A stretch of DNA of 64,000 bases from Vesta saturnalis (taxonomy: Eukaryota; Arthropoda; Insecta; Coleoptera; Lampyridae): positions 6,552,501-6,616,500 of the forward strand of contig JARFJB010001495.1 in the NCBI GenBank assembly GCA_036346205.1. The letters are read 5' to 3'. This document shows, piece by piece, positions 39,321 to 52,284 of the stretch. The translations under genes and the position numbers were made by a program. Below the pieces are notes generated by a model, which worked only from the letters and a program-made list of their open reading frames with translations, was not told the DNA's origin and searched no databases. Numbering within the stretch: the stretch's first letter is position 1; every line of letters starts with the position of its first letter.

Positions 39321-39362
39321 TGAGCGCGACGTTTCGAAAACGGACTCTGCTTCCGTCATCAG
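39321..39362 (-). other. CTGATGA...GAAAC motif, possible hammerhead-like remnant
   Basis: On the minus strand CTGATGA is followed by CGGA...TCCG (a possible stem) and CGAAACGTCGC. Penelope-like elements are known to carry hammerhead ribozymes in their terminal repeats, with CUGAUGA and GAAA core boxes. Here four extra bases separate the stem from GAAA and I cannot draw a proper stem III, so a functional ribozyme is doubtful. Confidence 0.25.
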
Positions 39363-39399
39363 GCTTCGTCCTGAGAAGGATTGTTTTCGCACTTGAGTC

Positions 39400-41055
<1,656 letters not shown>

Positions 41056-41056
<1 letters not shown>

Positions 41057-42914
41057 AAGCCCGTGATAACAACGTAATACCCACCGGGCTAAACATCAAA
41101 ACTCCGATACGTAGCCGAAAAATATCAATAATCGCAAAGAGAGCTAGCGAAGCGTTAGTCAAAAAGCGAATCGAACATCACCGTTTCAGAAAGTACCAGC
41201 TCGAACACCAATCCAACGAGATTAGAGAAACCATTCGAAATCGAGTGAACGAACAAGACTTTGATACAATGAATACGGCTACCAGAAGTAAATATTCGAA
41301 GACCAAGGCAATGCACAAGGAAATTCAACAGAAGAAACTCGAAAAGCTAATGAAGGAAAAGAAAGAACCAACCAATATCAATCGAAAAAGCACTGTCATA
41401 AACATCTCCAAATGACAGTTGAACGAAAACGAAATGCAGGTTCTAGACAAAGGCTTGAACTATGCGATAACACCGAGGTATATTCCGAAAGGAGATTTAA
41501 TAACCTCAGTCGAAGAAACTGCTATGAAATTAAATCCTGAAGAAGCTGAAGAATACAGAAGTAAGGTTAGATCAGTCCTAGATTCATCTAGGCGAACTAA
41601 ACCTAACCACTCTAACCTAGAAAGGAGAGCGGTCATTTTCCTTAAGAATGACCCATCGATCAAAATTCTCCCAGCAGACAAAGGAAACGCGACTGTGGTA
41701 ATAGATATGGACACTTACAGCAGTAATATCGAAGAACTACTAGACGGGGGCGAGTACAGACAAATACCAAAAGACCCCACACCATCAATCGAAAGACGGA
41801 TAGACCTGACGCTGGCAAAACATAGGGGGGAGTTCTCCGACTACCAGAGAACTAGACTTACGCCACACTACAGCAAACCTCCGCATCTGTACGGCCTACT
41901 AAAGATTCATAAGCAGGGAATTCCTCTGAGACCAATTGTGAGCTCGAGAAATTCACCTTGCCACCCATTAGCACACTAACTGCTAGGTATCATCACAACC
42001 TTATCGGCGAGAACCGAGTCTATGGCCAAGAATACGCAGCACTTCGTGGAAACCATCAGAAACTTCCAATCAAACCACGAAGAAATACTGGTAAGCTTCG
42101 ACATTGTGAGTCTATTCACAAATGTACCTACCGATAAGGCACTAATTATCATAAGAGACAAGCTGGAAAAGGATGAAACGTTAGACGAACGCACGCAGCT
42201 CTCGGCAAACACAATAATGGAACTCCTGACAATATGCATTGGATCTACATATTTCCAGGTAGAAGACAAATTCTACCAACAAGAGTTTGGAATGGCGATG
42301 GGTTCCCCACTAACAACCATAGTGAGCAAGAAAATGGCTACCCCGATCTAACAGCTAACCTAAACAGGGAAACGGTAACCGAAAAAGAAGAACCTAAATA
42401 TACAGCGATTATACCATATATACAAGGTATCTCAAACAAAATACGAAGGATAGGCAGCAAATACAAGATACGCACTGCCTTCAAATCGACCAGAACGCTC
42501 AGGGGAATACTAACCAAAACCAAACCATACAATGAAGATCAGAATTCCAAGAATTGTGTATATAACCTACCATCCGAATGCGGCAGAGCATACATAGGAG
42601 AGAGCAGTAGACCACTTAAAGTGAGAACACAGGAACACAAGAACAACGTCCGCAAGGGCGAAATAGAAAGGTCAAGGATCGCCGAACATGTCTGGAACGA
42701 AGACCACCACATCCAATGGGATAACATACAGATAGTGGCAAAAGATGAGAACACAACTCGTAGAAAACTCAAAGAACCCACATACATAGCACTAGCAGAA
42801 AATTCAATAAGCCAAGCTAGTGTAGAAATGAAACCCATATGGATTCCAGTAATGCGCGAAGAGCTTAAGCGCAATACACCTGCGCAAGAAGTTACTGCGC
42901 AAAATGCGCAATAA
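41056..42914 (+). pseudogene. Penelope-like retroelement, plus copy (internal deletion)
   Basis: NVIPTGLNIKTPIRS (about 41068) and a basic helical N-terminal region are followed by a stop at 41413. Then come INERAVIFLKN-like and ILPADKGNATVVIDMDTY (about 41655-41715), KPPHLYGLLKIHKQGIPLRP (41875-41930), VSFDIVSLFTNVPTDKA (42090-42140) and QEFGMAMGSPLTTIV (42280-42325). The sequence then jumps to SKKMATPI and a stop, so the segment with YVDD and the end of the RT is deleted. The GIY-YIG nuclease region remains open: CVYNLPSECGRAYIGESSRPLKVR (42550-42625), RIAEHVWNEDHHIQW and a tail to a stop at 42914. About 90% like the minus copy by eye. Not active, as the catalytic YVDD is gone. Confidence 0.9.
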
Positions 42915-42940
42915 ACTTCTGCGCAATCACGAAAATGTTT

Positions 42941-42970
<30 letters not shown>
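42941..42970. repeat. (TA)n tract at the plus Penelope 3' end
   Basis: Short TA repeat with one ACA break, matching the 95-bp tract on the other side of the inverted pair. Confidence 0.9.
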
Positions 42971-42971
<1 letters not shown>

Positions 42972-43085
42972 TGGATTACTCCGTGGCTCAGTGGGAAAGG
43001 TGCCAGACTAGTAAGTGAAAGGTACCAGGTTCGAATCTAAGAGTAGTCAAGTGCTTGGGAAAAATTATGTATAACATATGAATTC
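42971..43085 (+). repeat. tRNA-like terminal inverted repeat, right
   Basis: GATTACT (42974) pairs with AGTAGTC (about 43044) as an acceptor-like stem with one wobble. GTGGCTCAGTGG resembles an A box, GGTTCGAATC a B box. The T stem is poorly paired. This looks like a decayed tRNA-derived sequence carried at the end of the Penelope element, not a host tRNA. Confidence 0.6.
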
Positions 43086-43086
43086 T

Positions 43087-43520
43087 ACCAGTTCTTTTCC
43101 ATGTTTGTTTACCACGTTGTTCCTTCTAGCTCTTTTCCTGACCCCTTCCTTTCTTGTACTCATTCTTATTCTCGCATTGAAATCACATCCCTGTATTATC
43201 ATGTTCTCCCACTCTTTCATCATCTGATCTAGGTTTTTCCTTGTCTCCTTAATTTCTCTGCTGTAAATTGTTATTATTTTCATCTTTGTTTCCCCCCATT
43301 GTATATATTTTTCTATTATTCCCTTTCTCTGTTGTCTTTTTCCGTTTTCCTCTTTTTGCCTCCATTTTTTCTTATTCCCCTTTTGCTCTCCCCCTTATAC
43401 TGTTTCTTTCAGCGTGTTACACTATCCATTGGAATTCCTCTGGCTTCTCCTTTTCCCAAGTCTCCTATTCTTCTTCCTCCATCCATGTCTCTTGTAATTC
43501 CACTGCATCTTAGTCAAAAT
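43087..43520 (-). pseudogene. R1/LOA-like LINE, endonuclease part
   Basis: Minus strand: MKIITIYSREIKETRKNLDQ, then MIIQGCDFNARI (about 43190), with the GDFNAR motif of the AP endonuclease decayed to GCDFNAR, then RRNNVVNKHGKELVEF, where the Penelope pair cuts in at GAATTC. The remaining endonuclease (including the SDH block) is missing before the linker resumes near 39255. Upstream of 43330 the minus strand stays purine-rich, without a readable motif. Confidence 0.75.
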
Positions 43521-43524
43521 TAAA

Positions 43525-45910
43525 ATGAAATATTTTAAATACCTATGTTTAACCATATATTATGAACACTTTGAACCATTTATCTCTAATATTTCATCTT
43601 CATAACGTAAGCTTAAGCTTGGTCTTCCCTTAGTTCAAATATAACAGTTTACCTAACAAACCCTAAGATGGTACATAATAAAGTAAACGACAATAGAATT
43701 AGAATTATTTCAAAAACCGTAAATCTTACATGCATGAAACTTATATAAATAAAGTTTTATATGTAAAAATGATTATTAATTATATTATAATAAAGTTTTA
43801 TAATGGCACGTGGAATCCAAAAATCGAATGATACAGGGTGTTGCATTAAAAAACTACTAATACTAATAAATACTAATTTTAATCTTAATTCATTCTAAAA
43901 TTTTTGTTTACCGTAGGTATTAAACTTATTTCAGCCATTTTTAGCTATATATCAGCAACGCAAGTCGTTTGTGTGAAACGGGTGCAGCAACATTGTCGAA
44001 GTTTCTTGTGTTCTTATTTTTCTATCTGTAGGTACTTTCCTAAAGTACTCCTTTGACGCCTTGACTTTTCTTTACTACGAGCAATGAATTAAGGACTGGA
44101 GGAGATTGTTACTATTTGTTCCATGTCTTCCATGGTGAAATATCAAATTTGTTTAAATGTTATATATAATTGCTGATTATTTTATGTATTTACTATAGTT
44201 ACATATAAATTTATAACAGAATGTTCGATAAGTGAAAAAGGTTACTATCCCAAATCTAAAAAAACAAAAAATTAAAACAGTAGTCGTTTTTTAAATCACT
44301 ATACAATAATGAAGTTCTTGATAAAGAAATGGCCATATACCTACTTTTTTTTACCCAAGTATAATTTACATTGGTTAAATTAAATTTTCAACGGAAGCCC
44401 GGAAAATACTGTTCAATATTTTAAAATGGACGTAATCTGAATAGAGCTAGCTTTGCAGAGAGAGCTGTTTTTGACTAAACTTTATTAATCATTTAATTTC
44501 AACAAAATGTGGCCAAGGTGTCTGTCATTTTTAAGGACACTAAAATTTGCTTTAGACTGTTGATGAATTTACTAACAAAATATTTTCAACTGTTTAAATT
44601 GCGCAATTAAGAGTAATATAATTACTTTAGACTGATGACGTTATGGTTCTTACGTAAGTAAAACCAATCAGTAAATAAATAACTCAAATCATAAAATCAC
44701 CGCGTACTGTACCCATACAGTTTTTTTAATTCCTGAAGATAATAATGGAACTTGTTCACAAATGGAGGATTAATTAAGGTGTAAGCTGCAGCTGGATGCT
44801 TAATCAACAAGATGGATCATTAACGCATTACTTATTAGCCTCTGCTGCAAACAGCTGCTAATTTTAAAGTTATCTCGAACTTTGTGAACTATTTGTAATA
44901 TAAGAAAAGAAGTCAAATTTAAATAACGGGTTTTCTGAATTTACACAGATAAATCAATATCCAGTCCAGTAGGATTTAATGTATAATCTGAAATTTCTAT
45001 TTCCGCCGATAAAGATATTTTCTCAGGGGTATACAATTGATATTCATCACGCATTAATGGATTAATGTAAAAGCTTTAATGCATTGTTAAAGTTGTGTAC
45101 GTATGTTATACTCTCGTTTGTTAGTTCTACAATGCGAGGCGCACGGGTTTAACAATTAGTAATTGATTGTAAGCTAAAATAGCTTTTCATCGGAAAGAGT
45201 AACCTCTTGTAAAGCTTTAGTAATGATTAAATTCAATATGTTATTGAATCTGGCTGTACATACTTAAATAAATAAATTTCATTTCTCATGTACAATGGAA
45301 AGATAATCTAAATTTCAATGAAACAAACACATTATGTGTCTTTTATTGTCTTTACAGTAATCTTATTACCTTCTAAATGTTTGCTATTTATTTCAAATTA
45401 ATAAATAAAAACTAATTCAAATTTCATATTTAAAAATTGGTCTCTAAAGGTCAATTAGTGTAAAATATCGTTTAGAGAGATTTTAATCAGATAATAAATA
45501 AAAAATAGTGTCTGAAAGATATTACATTTTATCATTGATTTTATAAATCATACGTATGGTAAGGTTGGGCACGTTCAGACTTGAAACACCTCCGGGCATT
45601 TTGAATTTCCCGCCTATTATAAACCATAAAAATCTAACTAGGTTGATCTCAAAATTGTTGGGCAATTTCGAGGATTTTGATCAAAAAGTGAATAACTCAT
45701 AGAAATATTCATAGTTTTAATGAAGGATGTGCAATAACAACCCTATATTATTTATCCTTTATCGACATTTTAACCTCAATTTTGATAGAGGTGCAACTTG
45801 ATGGAACATTTCAGAATTTATATGTCAAATCAAGATTTTTGTAAATAAATCTTTTCGTAATGGTTAGAACCTTCTGGTTTATCAAAACTTCCACACGTCA
45901 AGAGTTTTCA
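43525..45910. other. No recognisable feature (about 2.4 kb)
   Basis: AT-rich. A lone ACAGGGTGTTGCATTAAAAA at 43834 resembles a MITE end, but I found no partner. No coding motif. Confidence 0.5.
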
Positions 45911-45914
45911 ATTC

Positions 45915-46290
45915 TAGGAAAACAAAAACTACAGTCGTACTAGCAGCTATACGTACTAAGGCTTATGAATACGCAATCAAGTTACGAAACGAATTCCCAA
46001 TCAATAAAATGCTAAATTGCTGGCAATGCTGTTTACGAAACAACATCTTGGAATAAGTTGTGGAAGACCTGAGATCAGCATTGCAAGGGCATTTCATTTC
46101 AACCCACATAATATGAATGCGGTTTTTCAAAACTATCCTGAACTTCATAAAAAGTATAGGATCAATCGCAGTTGTATTTGGAACACCGATGTGACGGGTG
46201 TATCTACCGTTATGCAAACTCCCAAAATAATTTCTGTTACTAGAAAAACATTGGTCGGCCAATGCGGTTTTGGGGAACGTGGCACAACGG
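45915..46290 (+). pseudogene. Second pogo/Tigger transposase fragment
   Basis: In changing frames the plus strand reads AYEYAIKLRNEFPIN, CGRPEISIARAFHFNPHNMN, AVFQNYPELHKKYRI and IWNTDVTGVSTVMQTPKI, where family members have N.DETGV, so the catalytic Asp survives but Glu is Val. VGQCGFGERGTTV follows. At that point the (CT)n tract begins and the rest of the transposase is gone. It differs from the pogo at 0.6-2.4 kb in the DETG region and belongs to another branch. Confidence 0.75.
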
Positions 46291-46292
46291 TT

Positions 46293-46500
<208 letters not shown>

Positions 46501-46719
46501 ACCCACTCTTTTCGTCTTCATTTACAATTTTTTCGTGCAAGTTTATGCAATTCGTTGACGAGTTGTAGTTTACAAAATAATATCACTAATTTATCTACAA
46601 TTTCTTTAAGTTTATATAGTTTTTGCTTCAACACTAGAAAAGCGTTAGTTTCCTTTAAAAGTTTACTGAACCGCTTGTAGACAAAAATCAAGATATCCTT
46701 TATTTATAGCATTACAATC

Positions 46720-47775
46720 TTCTGTTAGGTCGGCCAGCTGTATCAAATCATTTCCATCCAAATTGAACCTTGTTGATAGATAGTATTACTTAGTGATAAC
46801 ATCTTGAGGATCTGTGGGATTGGCAATATTGCTGAGTCTTCTATTCTCGACATAAAATTCATAATCATCAATCAGTTTGAACTATGGGGTTAATTTCTTG
46901 AATTGATACTGGACTTGTGAACGTTCAAATTTACTGCGACTGGTTCGTTTTTCGTTATATCCATCTTTATACAGTTCTTCTACAATGGATATTATGTCAT
47001 TTGTGACACCTGCGTTTTCCGCCAAATTTGTGGCCACAATACCTCTAACTCCTAAAAAACTTAGCTCCACCTACTTTAGCTGTGGCCGATAATGATAGAA
47101 AAGGTGTGATAATTTGTGTATACTTTTTGCTGCGGCTTCCTGGAATTTGTCCACTGACATCATAATCTCGCCTTACAACATTGGTAGCTTCTAAAATACT
47201 TTTATGTTTTTTTCTCTTTCGCATTTACCAGATTTAAATTGGGTTCATTGATAATAAGCACATCGTGTAAACCTGGAGTCCCTCTATACGTGACACCATT
47301 AATAAGCATATCGTTTAATTTACTTGTAACGGGAGTATCACCAATTGTCCATTTGTCTGTTTTGGTATCAAAGTGGGCAAAATGAGTATGATCAATCCTT
47401 CATAATAGGTTCAACGTATATATGAGGTAATTCATTGTACTGTTCATGAAATTCTTCTGATATGGGTTCATTACGGGCAGCAGAAACATCTGTGGCACTA
47501 AAACATTCTTCTGCTTCTTCTTCTTTTTCTTCTTCTTCTTCTTCCTCCTCCTCAGTATTAATCTCTCCTACGACAGACGTATCTAAGAAAGATGGTGTAC
47601 GAAGACCTAGAGGAAGATTTTTTGAGCTAGTGGGCTGGTAGCACCCGTTCTTGAATCAGCTAATGGCGGTGGAGCGATCCCGGGAGTCCTTTGAACTTCA
47701 GCTAACAGGTAAGTGGGGGTAGTAACATGCTTTCTTTGAAATATACACAGGGGTATTTTTTGGGTTCAATGTCAT
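46720..47775 (-). pseudogene. Virus-like element: acidic protein with DUF8207-like domain and coiled tail
   Basis: Possible start MTLNPKNTPV at about 47775. A proline-rich part (PGIAPPPLADSRTG) is followed by a run of Glu codons (GAA/GAG, 47512-47560), then WTIGDTPVTSKLNDMLINGV and TYRGTPGLHDVLIINEPN (about 47360-47235). The W/F.IG...V......I...G..Y.GT.GL.ELL pattern is what I know as DUF8207, common in insect and cnidarian genomes beside virus-like genes. Further on, NDIISIVEELYKDGY (about 47010-46965) and IDDYEFYVENRRLSNIANP (about 46880-46820) belong to the same conserved tail, which ends as a helical segment near 46720. Several frame changes and stops. The function is unknown; a structural role is inferred from position. 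Confidence 0.6.
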
Positions 47776-47787
47776 TGGGATTTTTTT

Positions 47788-48510
47788 AGGTGTTTAAATT
47801 TTTTTTATCTAGATCGATTTTATTTACTACTTCAGTTAGAGGTCCTATTAGGGGCTTACAAGTACCTTCATCAAAGTTTATTAATTCACACTTTTGATTA
47901 GTCAAGTTAATTGTTATATTACTAATTACGTCGGTGTTTACTTTTAAATATTGAGTATTGCTTGGAGTTTTATCTAGACAATAACCTGGTAGATCTGAAA
48001 CGTCAATCTCATATAATACTTTTGCTGGTTTCCCATTTCGATAAGATCCTTTTATAACGTTGCACTCTACGTGTAGATTAGTGTGTTTAAGTATTTGATG
48101 GTCTAAGTGTGCAAAATATTTGATTCTAATATTTTAGTCTCCAACCCTGTCATGCGACCAACGCTATTTTCTTTAGTAAAATCGATCTCAAATGAACTGT
48201 TTATCTCATATTTAAGTGTATTGTTACTTGCCCTAAAGATAAACCTTTTTTTGGGTATTTTAGATTTTAGGTAAGTGCTAATTTCATCTAACTCATATAC
48301 ACCCTGTGGGGTATTCATCACTTGCAAATGAGGGGGATTTGTTCTAAAATAAAATCTATCGTTGCCTGTATAAATATTTCTAATGCTGTTGCAACCGTAA
48401 AATCCAACCAATCCAATAATGTATTTCTTCCCCAAATCTAGTTCTATAGGTGGATAGAAATTGTAGCTAGCTGTGTTACCAAAACCTTCTAAACTGAGTG
48501 TTACTGACAT
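47788..48510 (-). pseudogene. Virus-like element: ~240-aa probable structural protein
   Basis: An ATG at 48510 opens MSVTLSLEGFGNTASYNFYP, followed by PIELDLGKKYIIGLVGF. The frame is open to 48103, where one base is gained or lost. Beyond it the next frame continues through HVECNVIKGSYRNGKPA to a stop at 47788. Beta-strand-like alternation and the LE.....FYPPI.L..G.Y..GL..F start match proteins that recur in insect genomes beside PLA2 and protease genes. The place in the gene order suggests a capsid or penton-like protein, but no structural proof is visible. Only one lesion is seen in 720 bp, so this is the best preserved gene of copy 1. Confidence 0.6.
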
Positions 48511-48540
48511 AACTGAGAAAATTTAATGTTGTATCGATTA

Positions 48541-48887
48541 TTATTTATATAAAAATTGTAAGCATATGTGTCCGCAAGTAATTGTATTAAATTCTTGATC
48601 TTGGTTGTAATTAAAATATATTTTACATCTCCGAATGTAATTCCGTAATACCATACCTTTTTACCTCGTTTTTTGTAGCAAACTTAATGCGTACCGGGTA
48701 CGTTTTGCCTATCTAAGTTAATAATTACAGCTTAATTTTTCCATGGTAATTCAGGTATGCTGTTTCTCATAAAAATATCCCCAAAGTAGGTTACATTTTT
48801 GGTGTATTTCTTTAAATCAATATCTGTTAACGGTCTTTCGGGTAATCTATTCAGTTTTTTAGAAACAGTTTTAAGTATAACGCACAT
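48541..48887 (-). pseudogene. Virus-like element: adenovirus-type cysteine protease
   Basis: From an ATG at 48887: LPERPLTDIDLKKY, IFMRNSIPELPWKN, a stop, then VPGTH followed by a stop where the family has Trp, then VCYKKRGKKVWYY. The His of GTH is the catalytic His of adenain-like (C5) proteases. The Asp expected after the Y.YF strand is not evident (YYGITFGD). After a frame change, TCGHICLQFLYK provides the CGH..CL..L motif with the catalytic Cys, and the frame ends near 48541. Order His, (Asp), Cys and a length of about 115 codons suit the family. Such proteases mature virions in adenoviruses and adintoviruses. Two stops and one frameshift inactivate it. Confidence 0.7.
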
Positions 48888-48889
48888 CA

Positions 48890-49574
48890 CCAGATTTGTA
48901 TGGTTTTAGATAAAGTGCAGCACCTTTGTAATTCAAAGAGCCCATACCCATAGATTACTTCATGCGATTATGGCGTGATATCTCTTCTTGCAGTTGTTTG
49001 GAATTTTAGCTTCATTGACTACCCTTGCAATGCCTGATGTTCTAAAGCATCAACTGCCCATAATCCTGCGAATAACGGAATAAGAAATGGTAAAAGCCCT
49101 CCTTGTTTAAGTAAGGAAATTAATGTAGGAACTATAAGGTTTTTTTCATCCTAAACTCTTTTCCAGATATTTTGCCGTTGATAGGGATTTCTTGTGTCTG
49201 TGAAATTTCCGTTAAGCTTAATTTTTTTTTGCTATTGTTTTTCTTCTTGCTTTCTTGGTGGTACCGACTGCTAAAGCTGTAGTTCGTTTATCTTATGTTG
49301 CGTTTGATGATTAAAGCGTTCCCAAGCTGTTTCTTCTAAAGTTTGATCTGCTTAATGTCTACTTTTTAAATCTCGGTAATTACTGTAACGGATATCATGG
49401 AGTTTGCACTAAGCATCTAATTGATTGAATACCATGGTCGCCCCGTGTCAGTCGTTTCTCTAAATTTGTACCAGGGCCACAACAACGGTAACCAAGTGAC
49501 TGAAATTCAATCGGAAGATTATTGATTCGACTATTCATTAAACCAACTGTACTATTTCGCTTCTTAGCAAACAT
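48890..49574 (-). pseudogene. Virus-like element: PLA2-domain protein, degraded copy
   Basis: From an ATG at 49574: MFAKKRNSTVGLMN, then GYRCCGPGTNLEKRL, the calcium-binding loop of parvovirus VP1-type phospholipase A2. The frame changes, and CKLHDIRYS gives the catalytic His-Asp pair with the downstream Tyr, followed by RDLKSRH. A stop precedes the Cys. Further on, after lost sequence, GGLLPFLIPLFAGLWA (about 49110-49060) forms a hydrophobic, membrane-like segment also found in copy 2. PLA2 domains let such particles breach endosomal membranes. Here several stops and frame changes disable it. It matches the copy at 63.3 kb motif for motif. Confidence 0.75.
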
Positions 49575-49579
49575 TCTTT

Positions 49580-50660
49580 ACCTGGATGAATACTGTAGAT
49601 TATTTATACTTAAATCAAGATTACAAAAACTTCTTTATTTAGTAAGTGCTATACATTAGATAAGCAGGATGATAATGCAATATTTCCATTAAGTATACAG
49701 TGATATGTGAATTAATATTTAAATTAATGAATTAATTAGCATTTATAACATCTTCAATGTTTTATAAGTGTCATCTTCATCACTACCGTAGAATTCCTTC
49801 TCAGGAAAACGACGGTAGTACCATCTTGTATAAATTTTTCATAGAAACACACCAGATTGTAAGGTTAATGAAATTCCAATATATAGCTTATTATAACCTT
49901 TAAATTGAATACTTCTTATACACTATGAACATTGAATTTGCAAAAGCAGCAGTTGTAGTTTGCTATCATAACAGTTTTCAAAATTTTGTTATATCCTCAA
50001 TCAATTCCCTATTGTAATAAATACCAACATTGGTAGATAGAGATTCATAATGCTGATCATAGACTATGTCTTTTTCTTCGTTAACATTTGACTAAATCAA
50101 TTGGGTTTTCAATTTATTGAGATCGGAAGAATTGTAATTCTACATATGAATTCCATCTTTGAAGTTCACTCTTCTCCTTCATGTATTGTAACACTACCCT
50201 AACTTTAGATGCTATAGGTATTTTGCCCTATTAAGTAAATGATTATTATTGACGCGCCTTTCTGGTTTGGTAACCCAACGCGGTTTTATTTTGCCTCGGT
50301 TTTGCTCAATCGTGTTTATATTTTAATTTATAAACGGGGTGTGGTTCGTCTTACTGGATAGGCTTAACACTGTCACCTTAAATAAATACCTTAAAGCGTT
50401 TTTAAAACGTATATTAAATAAATTTAACAATAAAACAAACTGTTATTAATAACAACTCTAAATGTATTTTTATTTCTTGGTCCCGGCTGCTCCTCACACT
50501 TGTTCTCCTGGTTGGCGGATATTTATTGAGTGCGTCGTCGTTTCTATGAACAGAGATATTATTTTAATCTATTCCTTACCTAAGAGGTAAAATTTAGGTT
50601 ACGGTCCTGTATTTACAGAAGCTGGTACCGTTGCTTTAAGTAGTTTTGTTCATCGGCGCC
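49580..50660 (-). other. Unassigned sequence within virus-like element copy 1
   Basis: Broken minus-strand stretches with coding character occur (IVYDQHYESLSTNVGIYYN near 50060-50005; WYYRRFPEKEFYGSDEDD near 49830-49770), but I do not recognise them. They may be remnants of further viral genes. 50240-50660 is more GC-rich and probably belongs to the LTR-like insertion. Confidence 0.35.
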
Positions 50661-50663
50661 AGT

Positions 50664-51840
50664 GTAACGACCTCGGACGGAGAAAATCGATATCGTTCTC
50701 GGTCTATACGCATGGCATAACTATCTACTCTTCAGTAACGCTGGAGCGCTGAAGCGAGTATGTCGGACTCCCGGGCAATAATACACGCGAAATGCGCGTA
50801 TGCGAATGCGAGATCTCGGTACTGTCTTTCTTTAATTATAACCGGTTGGATTAGATAATTAGGTTATTTATCTAACGGAATTAATTACGGATTTCTATAC
50901 TAAGTCTAAATATCTACATTCAATCACGGAAACAAAATACTTGGTATTACAAATACTCTAAAATGACTTTAATAGGTTTACGTAAATATAGAATAATCTA
51001 CGTACTATCTAATTTATTTACAATCGATTTCGGGGGTACTCTCCTGCGATCAAAGACACCGTGTACGGTTATTGTGTTTGTCTGTATGTCTTGTATGTAT
51101 GAGTTTCGAGCGGGATCTTAGTAATGCCCAGAAGACTCAGACGATGGCCTGTCTTAACCGGATGGACTAAGAGAAAGGTCGTAGGTCTTTACAGCCCTGT
51201 AACAACCCTTCACCCTCAATTAGTTGCAAGTTACGTCGGGGGTTACCCCTGCGTGACTCTAGGTGTTAGTGTGCTTGATATTTGCGAGTTACGTCGGGAT
51301 CTACCCTGCGTGACTCTAGGTGTTAGTGTACTTTGTATAACTCCTGGAGACTCAGCCCGGAGTGATTTACGATCTGTAGTGTTTGATTGTAACTTGTCAG
51401 ATTTTATAACTTTACAACTTACGTGTCTATCAATGGCAGTACAGGATTAAACTTTAGGTTGCCCGGTGCGAGGTGGTGCGCGTTATCACACGGTCACGAT
51501 GGACTCTTCGACGGTGAATAGCAGGTCGGTGCTTACACACAGCAAACGGTACGGGGGCGGCTGCTGGATATCGGCTTGACTGAAATCTACTTCGATTCAT
51601 CGATTCATCGATTCAACCATTCATCGATTCAACGATCTCGCGCGTCGCGGGTTTATAAAGGTGCATCTGTGGGCGGCTTCGCGGCTACCGTGCGGGGGAT
51701 GCCGTTATGCGATTGGTTGCAATCGTTCTGACGTGCAAAAACTTACGGGTTTTTAGAAATACACGTCAGCGGTGATGAATAAATTATTCGTTGTGCAATA
51801 TCGCGTAAACTTTTGAAATCTTAAATATAGGATGGTCCGC
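50664..51840 (-). mobile_element. Possible LTR-retrotransposon end, boundaries uncertain
   Basis: On the minus strand, sequence ending GGTCGTTACA is followed by CTGGCGCCGATGAAC, which looks like an LTR 3' end next to a TGGCGCC-type primer binding site. The region is more GC-rich than its surroundings. It contains two 60-bp tandem units (GTTACGTCGGG...GCGTGACTCTAGGTGTTAGT at 51230-51290 and 51286-51345) and a short ATTCATCGATTC tandem repeat (51595-51635). No gag or pol is present and I found no second LTR. Confidence 0.35.
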
Positions 51841-51852
51841 AAATAATTTATT

Positions 51853-52125
51853 CTAAAAAGCATACGTAAAGGACGCTGGTTCTTTACAGTGTAGCACCAC
51901 ATTATTGCTTTGATCACAGTTGCCACACCCTATACGCACTACTGGTGCAAGGTTGAGGTGTGTACTGTATCCAATTTCTACATATTTTGCATGATTAGTC
52001 TCTTTCCACAGTTTATAACAAATACAATCAATTAAGTGTTCCTTATCTGCTTGTTTGTGAGTGTTCATTTTTATTGCTACTATCATCACATTGTTACTGT
52101 AACTATGTGAGTTATCCATATACAA
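51853..52125 (-). CDS. Virus-like element: small ORF with GYSTHLNLAPVV motif
   Basis: An intact 90-codon frame. Its second half (YVEIGYSTHLNLAPVVRIG) resembles HISVGLSPQFNFEPVVKL at 63063-63117, which lies just upstream of the other PLA2 gene in the same relative direction. This shared position suggests a real small gene of the element. The function is unknown. The first half has no match that I can see. Confidence 0.4.
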   Translation of the reverse strand: MYMDNSHSYSNNVMIVAIKMNTHKQADKEHLIDCICYKLWKETNHAKYVEIGYSTHLNLAPVVRIGCGNCDQSNNVVLHCKEPASFTYAF

Positions 52126-52284
52126 CGGTGAACTTATGAGTATTAGTCGTTCCAGAAATCATTTTATTTCTGGTTTCACTATACTTAGATAACAACTTCA
52201 CTTGCTGGAAATTGCACTACGACCAAACACTGTGTAAGAAATGATTCTGGTAGATTTACTTATGCTGGGGTTGTAGCACTACTG

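Noticed and set aside
43268..43523. Plus-strand hydrophobic frames
   Set aside because: Antisense of the LINE endonuclease region.
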